Origin: Mariprofundus sp.
Lineage (GTDB): Bacteria > Pseudomonadota > Zetaproteobacteria > Mariprofundales > Mariprofundaceae
Reading direction: 5' to 3'
NCBI GenBank assembly: GCA_027019785.1
Contig: JALUWF010000268.1
Location: 1 to 38,357, forward strand
Length of the DNA stretch: 38,357 nt
Of this stretch, positions 1 to 9,660 are shown in pieces. Each line of letters begins with the position of its first letter. Position 1 is the first letter of the stretch. Both the position numbers and the translations under genes were made by a program. The notes under the pieces were generated by a model. That model saw nothing but the letters and a program-made list of their open reading frames with translations, did no database searches and was not told where the DNA came from.

Positions 1-95
1 CCGGCGATATACATCAGCCCGTACCAGTGAATGGCCAGCGGGCCCAGATGTAGTGCGACCGGATCAATGCCGGACCAAACCCAATGCTTATCCAC
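1..95 (-). CDS. lgt: Prolipoprotein diacylglyceryl transferase, N-terminal fragment (runs off the window edge), GTG start
   Basis: Reverse complement of 1-95 reads V(M)[31 protein letters not shown], the typical Lgt N-terminus, preceded by GGGAGG. Absent from the supplied ORF track because it is truncated. Confidence 0.85.
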   Translation of the reverse strand, partial: MDKHWVWSGIDPVALHLGPLAIHWYGLMYIA

Positions 96-309
96 GTTTC
101 CTCCCGTTTTTATGACCGACTACTTCCGGCGGCATAGTGCCAGCGCAGCCATCATCTGGACAGATCGAATCGTGCGCCTCAGTCAAAACCCTAACCCGGC
201 ATAGCCGCAACCAAACAGGGCAACCTTAAAAAGTGCAGATTGCCCTCAAAGCACCAGGGCATTGCACTAATCCGGACAGCAATGCATATGAGTTGCTATC
301 CCAGGGCGG

Positions 310-2628
310 CTACGGCTTCAGCAGTGTGTAGACCACGCGGCTTAGTTGCGAGCAGGTGTATGGTTTAGCGAGAAAATCTACCCGTCCGGCTGGCCATTGT
401 TCGCTGATGCTCATGGTTTTGTCGTATCCCGTTGCCATCAGAATGGGTATCTGTGCATTGATCTTGCGCATCAGGCGCGCGGCATCAATGCCTCCCATGC
501 GCGGCATGACCATATCCAGCAATACCAGATCAATCTGGTCCGCTTGCTGCTCAAATATCTGCATGGCTTCCACGCCGTCGCCAGCCTCAATCACCTTGTA
601 GCGCAGATGTTCCAACAGCATTCGGTTAGTTGCGCGAACCGATGCCTCATCATCTGCAACCAGAATGGTTTCGCCATGCCCTTTTCTGATTTTTACGCCT
701 TCCGGTGATTCCTCTGTCTGAACTTCATCCACCTGATTCAAGGGCAAAAACAGATGGAACGATGTCCCTTCTCCCGGTTGGCTTTCCACTTCGATTCCGC
801 CGCCGTGCGACTCCACACTGCCATAAGCCATGGAAAGCCCCAGTCCCGTTCCGCGCCCAACCTCCTTCGTGGTATAGAATGGCTCAAAGATTTTCTCCAT
901 CTCATGTTCGGGAATACCACAACCATTGTCCGAGATGCTAAGGCAGGCAAGCCGTTGCCCATCCATGTGCGGATGGCGCACCAGCAGACCTTCATCCGCC
1001 ACGCACTCTTCCAGGCGGACATGAATAACTGGATGCGCCACGTCTTCCATCGCATCACAGGCATTATTCATCAGATTCAACATGATTTGTTGAATCTGCG
1101 TCGCATCGACCTCCACTGCCAAATCCCCGTTTTTTACATCCAGATGCGTTTCAATATTGTCGGGAAGACTGATACACGCCAGTTCAAAGGATTCACGTAC
1201 CAGCGGTGCTAATTCCACCACCTTCTTAATCATGCGACCCTTGCGTGCAAAGGTCAGCATTTTTTGGATCATGGCTGCGGCGCGATACCCGGTCTTATCC
1301 ACATCCGCCAACATCTTGTCTATATCCTTGTTCCAGGCCATTTTCATGCGCACGATCTCTATCTTTCCCAGCATGGCGGCCAGCATATTATTAAAATCAT
1401 GCGCGATACCACCGGCCAGAGTCCCGACCGCTTCCATCTTCTGGGCATGACGCAACTGATCTTCCAGCTCCATCTCATGCGAAATATCGCGCATCATCAC
1501 AATAAAATGCCTTGCAATGCCATCACCCGTACGCACCGGGGTCACTGAACTGCGTGCGTTCACCACACCATCCCCGTCCCGTTCAATTTCCGCTATGCCC
1601 TGCCACTGCATCCCTGATGTAATCGCCTGATCGCACAGCACACAACCCAGCTCGGCAAAATTCCGTTCCTCGACATCCTCCGCCTTGCAACCAGTCAGTC
1701 GTGAAAATGCCGGGTTGGCATATTCAATGTTGCCGTCAGCATCTGTAATCACCATGCTCTCATCCATCTGTTCGATAGCTAACGAGAGTTTATCCAGTTC
1801 TGCTTGTTGTTGCTGAACAGTGCACAGCTCCGTTTTCAGTTGTTCGTTAACACGCAGAACCTCTCCGGCTCGCTCCTCGACCAAGGCTTCCAGATGCGCC
1901 TGATAACGCGCCAATTCGCCGTCCCGCTGTTGCAGCGCTTCCAGCATCTCGTTAAATCCGCCAATTAACTGCCCGATTTCATCCGCACTGCGTCCAGTTG
2001 CGCGCAACGAAAAATCTCCTTCCTTCGAAACCCGCTGTATCGTTTTCAACAGTCTTTCCAGCGGTGTTGAAATACCGCGATGAAGTCGCCCTGAGAGGAT
2101 AAGCGCCATCAACATACTGAAAACAAACACAACCAATGCAGCGATCAGACTTGTCTGCTGGGTATGGCGGACAATATTCAGATTAGAGCATAACGACACC
2201 ATCCCCAGACGCTCGCCATCCGGCAACACCACAGGTACATTCACAATCAACCGCCCATCCATGAAAAACGATCCCGACTGCCGCATATCCGCAGCCGGCA
2301 CAGCATGCCTGCCCGGATGCAGCGATGAAACAAACACCGAACCGTCCGCTTTCAGTACATAGGCTGCGTCCACATGAGAACTTGTTTGGAACTTGCGCAT
2401 CATGTCTTCGAGCAAATGCGTGTCGTTAAAGGCCAGCGCGGCCTGACTGGCGCCTGCAATCAGCCTGGCTTCGCTCCGCATCACCCTTTTCGCCTCGTTC
2501 TCAATCAGGCTGCGATCCAGCGCCACCCAGGCCATAGCCATTACCATCACTGCCGCACCTGCGGCAATAAGCATCATCGCCGCCAGCTTGCGCCGGACAG
2601 GCATATCCCTGAAATACATGCGGCTCAC
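310..2628 (-). CDS. Hybrid sensor histidine kinase/response regulator (CHASE8-like sensor, HAMP, PAS, HisKA-HATPase, C-terminal REC)
   Basis: N-terminal TM plus ALAFNDTHLLEDMM sensor; PAS (VITDADGNIEYANPAFSRLTG); H-box (GGIAHDFNNMLAAMLG); G-boxes (GRGTGLGLSMAYG); REC (ILVADDEAS...VLLDMVMP). Confidence 0.9.
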   Translation of the reverse strand: MSRMYFRDMPVRRKLAAMMLIAAGAAVMVMAMAWVALDRSLIENEAKRVMRSEARLIAGASQAALAFNDTHLLEDMMRKFQTSSHVDAAYVLKADGSVFVSSLHPGRHAVPAADMRQSGSFFMDGRLIVNVPVVLPDGERLGMVSLCSNLNIVRHTQQTSLIAALVVFVFSMLMALILSGRLHRGISTPLERLLKTIQRVSKEGDFSLRATGRSADEIGQLIGGFNEMLEALQQRDGELARYQAHLEALVEERAGEVLRVNEQLKTELCTVQQQQAELDKLSLAIEQMDESMVITDADGNIEYANPAFSRLTGCKAEDVEERNFAELGCVLCDQAITSGMQWQGIAEIERDGDGVVNARSSVTPVRTGDGIARHFIVMMRDISHEMELEDQLRHAQKMEAVGTLAGGIAHDFNNMLAAMLGKIEIVRMKMAWNKDIDKMLADVDKTGYRAAAMIQKMLTFARKGRMIKKVVELAPLVRESFELACISLPDNIETHLDVKNGDLAVEVDATQIQQIMLNLMNNACDAMEDVAHPVIHVRLEECVADEGLLVRHPHMDGQRLACLSISDNGCGIPEHEMEKIFEPFYTTKEVGRGTGLGLSMAYGSVESHGGGIEVESQPGEGTSFHLFLPLNQVDEVQTEESPEGVKIRKGHGETILVADDEASVRATNRMLLEHLRYKVIEAGDGVEAMQIFEQQADQIDLVLLDMVMPRMGGIDAARLMRKINAQIPILMATGYDKTMSISEQWPAGRVDFLAKPYTCSQLSRVVYTLLKP

Positions 2629-3194
2629 CTCCCGATCACCTGAATCGCCAGCTCCAACAATTGAGCACGAGCCTGCAAATGCGCCTGCCGCATGGCTTCA
2701 TGATTAATGATAAACGTTGCTCTGCCATGGCTGAACACCACTTCAATCATGCCGCCATGCGCAGCAAATCCGTGAATATCAGATACCGTCAACACCGGCT
2801 TCCCCTGCAAACGATGCAGCAATTGTGCCACATGTTGCTGCTCTGTCCGTCCGACAAACACCACAGCAGCAGAATCCGTGCAAGCTATGTGTTCGCATGG
2901 ACGAACTGCGAGCGATGTGTGCTTGATATTCCTGCCGGACAAAACCGCCATAGCATCTGCAACGCCAGTATTGCCAAGTATGGCAATATCAAAAGACTGC
3001 TGTTGCGCAAATTCAGTATCATCAGGCCATTCGATAAATTTGGGAAAATGGTAGAGATAGGCTGCTGTGACTTCCTTCGGCGTAGCCGTTTCGGCCATCG
3101 CAAAGGGCGAATGCACCAGCAATATCGTGCAGACAGTCAGGATATTGAGCCAGACTGCCCGAAGATTCTTGCGCCGTATCATAGCTGAGTTCAA
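2625..3194 (-). CDS. YfiR family periplasmic protein
   Basis: Signal peptide followed by AAYLYHFPKFIEWPDD...FDIAILG...VVFVGRTEQQ...VLTVSDIHGFAAHGGMIEV, as in YfiR/DUF4154 proteins. Overlaps the kinase gene by 4 bp. Confidence 0.85.
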   Translation of the reverse strand: MNSAMIRRKNLRAVWLNILTVCTILLVHSPFAMAETATPKEVTAAYLYHFPKFIEWPDDTEFAQQQSFDIAILGNTGVADAMAVLSGRNIKHTSLAVRPCEHIACTDSAAVVFVGRTEQQHVAQLLHRLQGKPVLTVSDIHGFAAHGGMIEVVFSHGRATFIINHEAMRQAHLQARAQLLELAIQVIGR

Positions 3195-3197
3195 AGG

Positions 3198-5213
3198 TTA
3201 AAAGGTAGCTGTGAGCTTGCCATAAATACTGCGGCCAAACGGCAACCGTAGCTTCGAGGCCGTACTGAGTTCTTCGTGCTTCTCATCGAATACATTTTGA
3301 ACGGCCACACTCATTTCCATCGTATCTACAGGTTTCCAGCCAAGTCGCAAATCCACCCGTGTCCAGGCGGAAATTGCGCGTGCAGGATTGCTGATGTTGG
3401 GCCTGCTGCTGGTGGTGTAGAGCATGGTGTCGAAATTCATATGGTATGGCAGTTCCAGATAGGATGAGAGCGACAGATGATTGCGCGGCGTGCTTTCCAG
3501 GCCAATCGCCGAACCGGGATCGGTGGAAGAATAGGCGTGCAACAGCAGCCATGACCATGATGCTGTTAGCCGCCATGGGTCAAACACCTGCCAACGCGCT
3601 GTCACCTCCGCTCCGTAGGTGCGGGCGCTCATGTCATTGCCTTGTGAAATCGGCAAGAGCCCCGTAGCCGGATTGAACGAACCTGTAGTTGTTGTGGTCA
3701 GATCTTTGTAATCATTGATAAATACTGTGCTATCCACGGAGAAATCAGGGCTAAATTGATTCCGATAGCCCATTTCATAGGCAATGAGATCAATGGTATT
3801 CAGTGCTGCGTTGGGCACCAGCGCCAGATTAAAGCCCGGCACACGCACAAAATTGTGACGCATGGATGCTTCAGCCTGTGACGGAGGCACATAGGCGCGC
3901 GATACCGCGCCCCAAAGCTGCTGTGTATCCGTTACATGCCACAGTAACCGTGCGCTGGGCGCGAATTCATATCCGCTCAGATCATTCTTTTCAAACCTGG
4001 AACCCAGGGTCAGTGACAACGCCTCCGGAATCAGCGTGATTTCATCCTGCACAAAGGCGCTGAACAGGCTATCGCTGCGTTTGTCCGGATTGAAGGAAAT
4101 GGTCAGGCCTCCCGGCAGGTCTGAACGCGTCAAGCGGTAACCCAAGCCCCATTGAACATCATGAATACCGAAAGGGTCGTGGTGATATTTCAAATCGAAA
4201 TCAAAGGTATCCCGATTTTCGACAAAGGTCGCCTGATCACGCCGAACCTTGTCATAATAGGCTTGAACACTCAGGCCTCCGGAAGTCCAGCGGCTCAATA
4301 TATTGCCGCCCGCCACGTTAATGAGGTCATTAACGGTCTGCGAAAACGGCGCTGCGGGAAGAATCAGCGAACGTTGTTTACCTTCATGGCCGCGATAAAT
4401 ATCACCCTGCAACGTCCACTCGCCATTGGCCATATCCATATCGGCGCGGAATCCACCGCGCAATTGCTCGTAATTATCAATCTTCCGGGCAAAGAAATCC
4501 TTGGCATTATCACGGGAAAACCCTTTACCGTAAACGCGAAAATAGCCATTATCGCCCAAGGCTCCGCCATAGCGAAGCGCGCCGAAACCACGTTCATCCT
4601 GCGTGCCGCCACCGCCAGCCAGCAATCCGCCCTGCGTATCTTCGGCGTGTTTGGTGATAATGTTAATCACCCCATTCACGGCGTTGGCGCCCCATACGCT
4701 GCCGCCGGGGCCGCGGATCACTTCGATGTGGTCCACATCCTCCAGCATCACATCCTGAACATCCCAGTTAACACCATTAAACAATGGTGTAAAAACGGAA
4801 CGGCCATCAATCATAACCAGTAAATTCTCCGAAAAAATGTTCGTGAAACCGCGTGCAGATACCGCCCACGAGTGACCGTCAACACGCGCCACATCCAGCC
4901 CCGGCACCAACCGCAGGGCTTCCGGAATCGTAGTTGCGCCCGAATGCCGGATATCCTCGCCTGTCAGAACAAACACTGCGGCAGGCGTATCGCGTACAGC
5001 TGTAGGTTTGCGTGTAGCGATGCTCACATTCACCTGCATCAAATCAGACAGCGCCATATCCGCCAGCGCTAATACACGCGTATGCGAACCATCAGCACCC
5101 GCCTGCGCCAGAGGCGCCAGTAACATCAATGACAATAAGCATCCTGAAATTCGCCACAGCCCACCATGGCAGCGTAATCTGCATCTGCTTCTCAATATCC
5201 CCTCACTCAACAC
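3198..5213 (-). CDS. TonB-dependent receptor (plug plus beta-barrel)
   Basis: Signal peptide, plug motifs (GEDIRHSGATTIPEALRLVPGLDVARVDGHSWAVSARGF, IEVIRGPGGSVWGANAVNGVINIITK) and C-terminal aromatic beta strand (YGKLTATF). Confidence 0.92.
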   Translation of the reverse strand: MLSEGILRSRCRLRCHGGLWRISGCLLSLMLLAPLAQAGADGSHTRVLALADMALSDLMQVNVSIATRKPTAVRDTPAAVFVLTGEDIRHSGATTIPEALRLVPGLDVARVDGHSWAVSARGFTNIFSENLLVMIDGRSVFTPLFNGVNWDVQDVMLEDVDHIEVIRGPGGSVWGANAVNGVINIITKHAEDTQGGLLAGGGGTQDERGFGALRYGGALGDNGYFRVYGKGFSRDNAKDFFARKIDNYEQLRGGFRADMDMANGEWTLQGDIYRGHEGKQRSLILPAAPFSQTVNDLINVAGGNILSRWTSGGLSVQAYYDKVRRDQATFVENRDTFDFDLKYHHDPFGIHDVQWGLGYRLTRSDLPGGLTISFNPDKRSDSLFSAFVQDEITLIPEALSLTLGSRFEKNDLSGYEFAPSARLLWHVTDTQQLWGAVSRAYVPPSQAEASMRHNFVRVPGFNLALVPNAALNTIDLIAYEMGYRNQFSPDFSVDSTVFINDYKDLTTTTTGSFNPATGLLPISQGNDMSARTYGAEVTARWQVFDPWRLTASWSWLLLHAYSSTDPGSAIGLESTPRNHLSLSSYLELPYHMNFDTMLYTTSSRPNISNPARAISAWTRVDLRLGWKPVDTMEMSVAVQNVFDEKHEELSTASKLRLPFGRSIYGKLTATF

Positions 5214-5449
5214 AGCATACCCCTACAAATTCGTGCCGGAGCAAACTATAGACAAGTCAACCGGAGTAAAGCACACATATCTTTGTGGATTCCCGTCTGG
5301 AATAAGGGAGTAGGGGGGGTCTTCGAGTGCAATCTGCAACCTGTCAGAGTCGGAATCAAAAAACTTAATGTCTGATATTCCGGCACACGCTTTCGACCGA
5401 AGTGTAAGGTTTAATTCGTGTCCGTTCATTCGCTTCAAATTGCGCTTCA

Positions 5450-5574
5450 CTTATCCATGCGCATACGTAGTAACTGAATCGCTCCGCTGCTTCATTGCCG
5501 ATAATAAAGGCAATACCGGGCGGCAATGTGGTGGTAGCCAGCGGTGCGCTGCGATATTCAGGTGTCGGCATCAC
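5450..5574 (-). pseudogene. N-terminal remnant of a POT/PTR2-family peptide transporter, frameshifted and truncated
   Basis: Minus frame reads LPPGIAFIIGNEAAERFSYY. Restoring one G after TACTAC gives FSYYGMR..., then an immediate stop. Confidence 0.6.
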
Positions 5575-5610
5575 CCATTGATAACCTGAACAGACACGAT
5601 TGGCAATTTT

Positions 5611-5636
5611 GAATCAGTGGAGCGAATCAGTGGACG
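5611..5636. repeat. Two-copy 13-bp direct repeat (gaatcagtggaNc) upstream of lptD
   Basis: gaatcagtggagc gaatcagtggacg. Confidence 0.7.
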
Positions 5637-5666
5637 AGTAGAAATTGTAGGATAGCTTGCCTCGCC

Positions 5667-7817
5667 ATGCCCCGCCTGCACCACTTGTTCTCGCTCCTTG
5701 TCGCGCTCGCACTGTTGCCGCTCGTTGCGTCAGATCTGTTGGCCGCGCCGGTGGATATTGATGCTGACCAGATCAGTCGAACTGCCGATGGCGTAGTGAT
5801 TGCACATGGTCATGTGATCATCAAACGCCAGTTCGATACGTTGACGGCCGATGAGGTGACCTACCGAACCCACGAGCATGTACTGGAAGCCAAAGGACAT
5901 GTGATCATCAAATCGGACAAGGCCATGATCACGGCAGAACAGGCCATCATGAGCACCGGCAGCAAAACCGGCCATATGCGCAAGGCTGTCATTACGCTAC
6001 CCGGCGGCGAGCGCCTGACCGCTGAACGGGTGAAGCGCATTGATGATCAAACCTACGAAGCGGATGAATTGACCTTCTCTTCCTGCCCGATTGATCAGGA
6101 ATCATGGCGTATTGCGGCAAAACATGCGGTGCTGGACGAGCAGGACGGCAGCCTGCGCGCCAGCCACAGTCGCTTCGAGCTGTGGGGCGTTCCTGTGCTG
6201 TACACGCCGTGGTGGCAACAGTCGCTAAAAAGGAAAAGTGGCCTGCTGACCCCTTCTGTTGGCAGCGGCAAACGGCGTGGCACCGAGCTGGCCCTGCCAT
6301 ACTATTTTGCGCCGGCGGACAACTGGGATGTCACGCTGACGCCGCACTGGATGAGCGCGCGTGGTTTAATGGGCGAGGGAGAGCTGCGTCATGTATCTAC
6401 CTGGGGCAGGGAAATGATTGATGTGGCCGGCATCAATGATACGGTAACCGGCACCAATCGCAGCCGTTTGCGGGGTGACCTGCACTGGCGTCTGCCGGCG
6501 AATTTGCAATTGGATGCACACGCCGATCATGTGAGCGATCATGATTATCTCGCTGATTACGCCAGCGGCAGGACAATCAGTTCCATCTATCTGCAAAGCA
6601 TGGCGACACTGTCGCAACCGCTGCAGTTCAACACACAGCAATATGGCCGGGTTCAGGGCGACTGGCAGGTGCAGGCCGCCCATCAACAGAATCTGCTGTT
6701 AACCAGCAATGCCGCAACACTGCAGATCGTGCCACGCATCCAGAGCAATCTGCAGTGGGCACCTTCCGCCCATCCCACCTTCCCCCATGCAATCTTGCAT
6801 TTTGATCAGCAAAGCACCCGTTTTGTCCGGCGCAGCGGCGTCGATGGCTGGCGGGTTAATCTGCATCCCTATGTGGAAATACCATGGCAACTGACCGGAG
6901 GTGGCATATCGGCCACCGCGCGCGGGGGGCTACAACATACGCGTTACTGGTTGAATCAGCCGACGGCGCTGGGTGATACCACGCCGAGCCGAACCACCGG
7001 TGAAGCCAGCCTGCAGGTTCGTTCCGATTTCGAACATATAGGCAGCGACCGAACATGGCGGCATGTAATTTCACCCATTGTACGCTACGATTATGTTGAT
7101 GCTCCCAACCAGTCCGCACTGCCAAATTTTGATTCGGCGTTCGGCCTGATGAGCTGGAGCAACCTGCTCTCCGGCAACCGCTTTTCCGGCTATGACCGTA
7201 TCGAAAAAACAAGTCGTATCAGTGTGCTGCTGGAGAGCCGGCTGCAATCGAAGCCGGCGGTTTCAGCCGCCGCTCGCGATATCCTCATTGTCCGGGCCGG
7301 AGGTGCCTACGACCTGTTGCGCAAAAGTGTGGATAATGCCCTGCAACCGGCCCCTACGCGGCCATTCTCCAACCTGCTCGGAGAGTTGATTTGGCAACCT
7401 GTCGCCGGGGTGCGTTTCTACACTAGCGGCCAGTACAACACGGCGGTGCGCTACTGGGCCACCTTTAATTCATCCGTGGACTGGACCGTATCGCCGGGTA
7501 ACAAGCTCCATGCCGGCTATCGTTTTACTGATGCGCGTTATTTCAGACGAGCCCAGTTACTTGATCTGCGCGCCAGCACCCGCTTGGCTACCCGCTGGCA
7601 GGCAACAGGCCGGGTGCAATATGATCTGGCGCTAAAATTATCACAACAAACCGCTATCGGACTACAATATAGTCATGCCTGTTGGCGGCTCGGTGGCGAG
7701 GTTTATCGCGTCAACCGGCGCAGTGGCACCACGACAGCGGCCAATTTTGGCTTCCATCTGTTGCTCGAATTCAAGGGGCTGGGTAGCGTTGGTTCCTGCC
7801 CTGGCAGTGCTTCCTGA
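5667..7817 (+). CDS. lptD: LPS-assembly protein LptD
   Basis: Signal peptide; OstA/LptA-like N-domain (DIDADQISRTADGVVIAHGHVIIKRQFDTLTADEVTYR); LPYYFAPADNWDVTLTPHWMSARGLMGEGELRH. First gene of the lptD-surA-pdxA order. Confidence 0.95.
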   Translation: MPRLHHLFSLLVALALLPLVASDLLAAPVDIDADQISRTADGVVIAHGHVIIKRQFDTLTADEVTYRTHEHVLEAKGHVIIKSDKAMITAEQAIMSTGSKTGHMRKAVITLPGGERLTAERVKRIDDQTYEADELTFSSCPIDQESWRIAAKHAVLDEQDGSLRASHSRFELWGVPVLYTPWWQQSLKRKSGLLTPSVGSGKRRGTELALPYYFAPADNWDVTLTPHWMSARGLMGEGELRHVSTWGREMIDVAGINDTVTGTNRSRLRGDLHWRLPANLQLDAHADHVSDHDYLADYASGRTISSIYLQSMATLSQPLQFNTQQYGRVQGDWQVQAAHQQNLLLTSNAATLQIVPRIQSNLQWAPSAHPTFPHAILHFDQQSTRFVRRSGVDGWRVNLHPYVEIPWQLTGGGISATARGGLQHTRYWLNQPTALGDTTPSRTTGEASLQVRSDFEHIGSDRTWRHVISPIVRYDYVDAPNQSALPNFDSAFGLMSWSNLLSGNRFSGYDRIEKTSRISVLLESRLQSKPAVSAAARDILIVRAGGAYDLLRKSVDNALQPAPTRPFSNLLGELIWQPVAGVRFYTSGQYNTAVRYWATFNSSVDWTVSPGNKLHAGYRFTDARYFRRAQLLDLRASTRLATRWQATGRVQYDLALKLSQQTAIGLQYSHACWRLGGEVYRVNRRSGTTTAANFGFHLLLEFKGLGSVGSCPGSAS

Positions 7818-7913
7818 CAGGATCGGTCAATCACCGACTCTGTTATAGCAACTTGATGGCTTCGAAAGTGGCCATCAACTATTAAGTTCAACATTCTCAC
7901 CACTGGAGTCTTC

Positions 7914-9635
7914 ATGCCGTTCCCATTTTTGCTGGTTATAGCGCTATTATTCGCCCTTCCGGCCAGAGCTGAACCGATTGACAGCATTGCGGCGATTGTG
8001 AACAACGAGGCGATCACCTGCTATCAGGTCGAGCAGGACACCGCTGATCTGCTAATGCAATTGCGTCAATCCGATTCAACATTTCTCCCCTCCACCGAGG
8101 CGCTCAATCAACGCTCGCTGGATGCGCGCATCGTCAAGACGCTGCAGCTGCAGGAGGCGCGCAAGCTGGAGTTGAAAATCAGCAAGGATGAGCTGAATAA
8201 TGCCATTGAAAACGTGGCAGACAAAAACAACCTGTTGCCCGATCAGTTGAAGGATGCGCTTGAGCAGCAAGGCCTCGACTTTCAGCGTTTCAAGGACAAC
8301 CTGCACGACCAGCTGCTGATCAGTAAACTGATTAACATTGGCGTGCGCAGCAAGTTGCAAATCTCCGAAGAGGCCATTGATGAGTACTATAGGAAATATA
8401 TAGCGGTGCCCAAAGCGCGTCGGGAAGTGCAGCTGGGTCAGATCTTTCTCTCCCTGCCCGCCGAACCGTCGCCTGAATTGCTGGCTCGCGTGCGCGACAA
8501 GGCACGCAGCATTCGACAGCAGCTGGCTGGCGGCAAGGATTTTGCCCAATTGGTTGCCATCTATTCGGAGTCACCCGACCGGCAGCAACAGGGTGTCATG
8601 GGCTGGTTCACCGAAGGCTCAATTACACAACGCTTCGCTCCGGCACTGGAGCTGCCTGTGCATGAAGTCACTCAGCCCATTCGTTCACCATCCGGCTTTC
8701 ATATCCTCAAGGTCTTGAACGAACGCTGGAAAAAACCCAAAGCTGTCGGAAAAAGCTATGATGAGGCGCATGCCCGCCATATTCTGCTGCGTATACCTGC
8801 ATCTGCCGACGAGGCGACCCGCGCCAAAATCCGGCAACGCGCCGAGGATATTGCCAGTAACATGCAGGATGCCAGTGACGAAGCCTTTGCAACCCGCGCC
8901 AAAGAGATATCCCAGGGTCCCAGTGCCAGCAGGGGCGGTGATCTGGGATGGTTCAAGAAAGGCTCCATGGTGCCGGAATTTGAAAAGGCCGTCTTTTCCA
9001 TGCAGCCGGGGCAGACCAGTGGTGTCGTCAAGACCAAATTCGGACTACATATCATCCGCCTGATTGCTCGCCGCCATGTCGATCCCAATTCGCTACAGGC
9101 CAACCGCGATAAAATCAGCCAGATTCTGTCTAATGTGGAGATGCAGGAGCAGTTGCCACGCTGGATTGCCAGCTTGCGTGCCGATGCCGATATTGAGTAT
9201 CGCCCCTGTCCGGACAGCGATGCCCAACTGGAACGCCTGCAAGCTAAAGCCGGGCAGCAGGAAACCCTGCCTTCAAAAGCGCTGGATGCCGAGTTGAAAG
9301 CGGCAATGCAACAGTGGCAACAAGCGTGGAGCAACAGGGATGTTGCCGCTTATCTGGCTGCCTATTCCAGCCACTTTAATCCGGGCAAGCAGTTCGCCGA
9401 TCTCGCGGCCTGGAAAGCAGCCAGAACTCGCGCCATTAGCAGTAAGAAACATATCCGTATCTCCATCGGCAATATCAAGATCAGCCACCTCGATCAGGGC
9501 CATGCCCGCATCGAATTCAGCCAGCATTATGAAGCGGATACCCTGGCCCGTAATGATGCCAAACTGCTACTCATGGAAAAAAGCAAATCAGGCTGGAAAA
9601 TTATCCGTGAAATGACAGCCGCGCCCGTCAAATAA
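7914..9635 (+). CDS. surA: Periplasmic peptidyl-prolyl isomerase/chaperone SurA with an additional C-terminal NTF2/SnoaL-like domain
   Basis: SurA N-domain (IAAIVNNEAITCYQVEQD), two parvulin domains (GWFTEGSITQRFAPAL...; ARHILLRIPA...GGDLGWFKKGSMVPEFEKAVF), then about 115 aa (QQWQQAWSNRDVAAYLAAYSSHFNP...SGWKIIREM). Confidence 0.92.
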   Translation: MPFPFLLVIALLFALPARAEPIDSIAAIVNNEAITCYQVEQDTADLLMQLRQSDSTFLPSTEALNQRSLDARIVKTLQLQEARKLELKISKDELNNAIENVADKNNLLPDQLKDALEQQGLDFQRFKDNLHDQLLISKLINIGVRSKLQISEEAIDEYYRKYIAVPKARREVQLGQIFLSLPAEPSPELLARVRDKARSIRQQLAGGKDFAQLVAIYSESPDRQQQGVMGWFTEGSITQRFAPALELPVHEVTQPIRSPSGFHILKVLNERWKKPKAVGKSYDEAHARHILLRIPASADEATRAKIRQRAEDIASNMQDASDEAFATRAKEISQGPSASRGGDLGWFKKGSMVPEFEKAVFSMQPGQTSGVVKTKFGLHIIRLIARRHVDPNSLQANRDKISQILSNVEMQEQLPRWIASLRADADIEYRPCPDSDAQLERLQAKAGQQETLPSKALDAELKAAMQQWQQAWSNRDVAAYLAAYSSHFNPGKQFADLAAWKAARTRAISSKKHIRISIGNIKISHLDQGHARIEFSQHYEADTLARNDAKLLLMEKSKSGWKIIREMTAAPVK

Positions 9636-9660
9636 CACTGCTTTTCTAGGGAGACCAACC

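Noticed and set aside
4152-4823. 223-aa plus-strand ORF
   Set aside because: Fully antisense to the TonB-dependent receptor gene, which has clear family motifs.
5230-5400. Riboswitch (for example c-di-GMP or cobalamin) upstream of the TonB receptor
   Set aside because: Checked by eye for characteristic conserved boxes on the minus strand and none were convincing; a covariance-model search would be needed.
7853-7878. TTGATGGC...GCCATCAA hairpin between lptD and surA as a terminator
   Set aside because: Only 8 bp of stem with no T-tract; lptD and surA are likely co-transcribed, so a terminator call is not supported.
8756-9334. 192-aa minus-strand ORF
   Set aside because: Antisense to surA; shadow ORF from biased codon usage.
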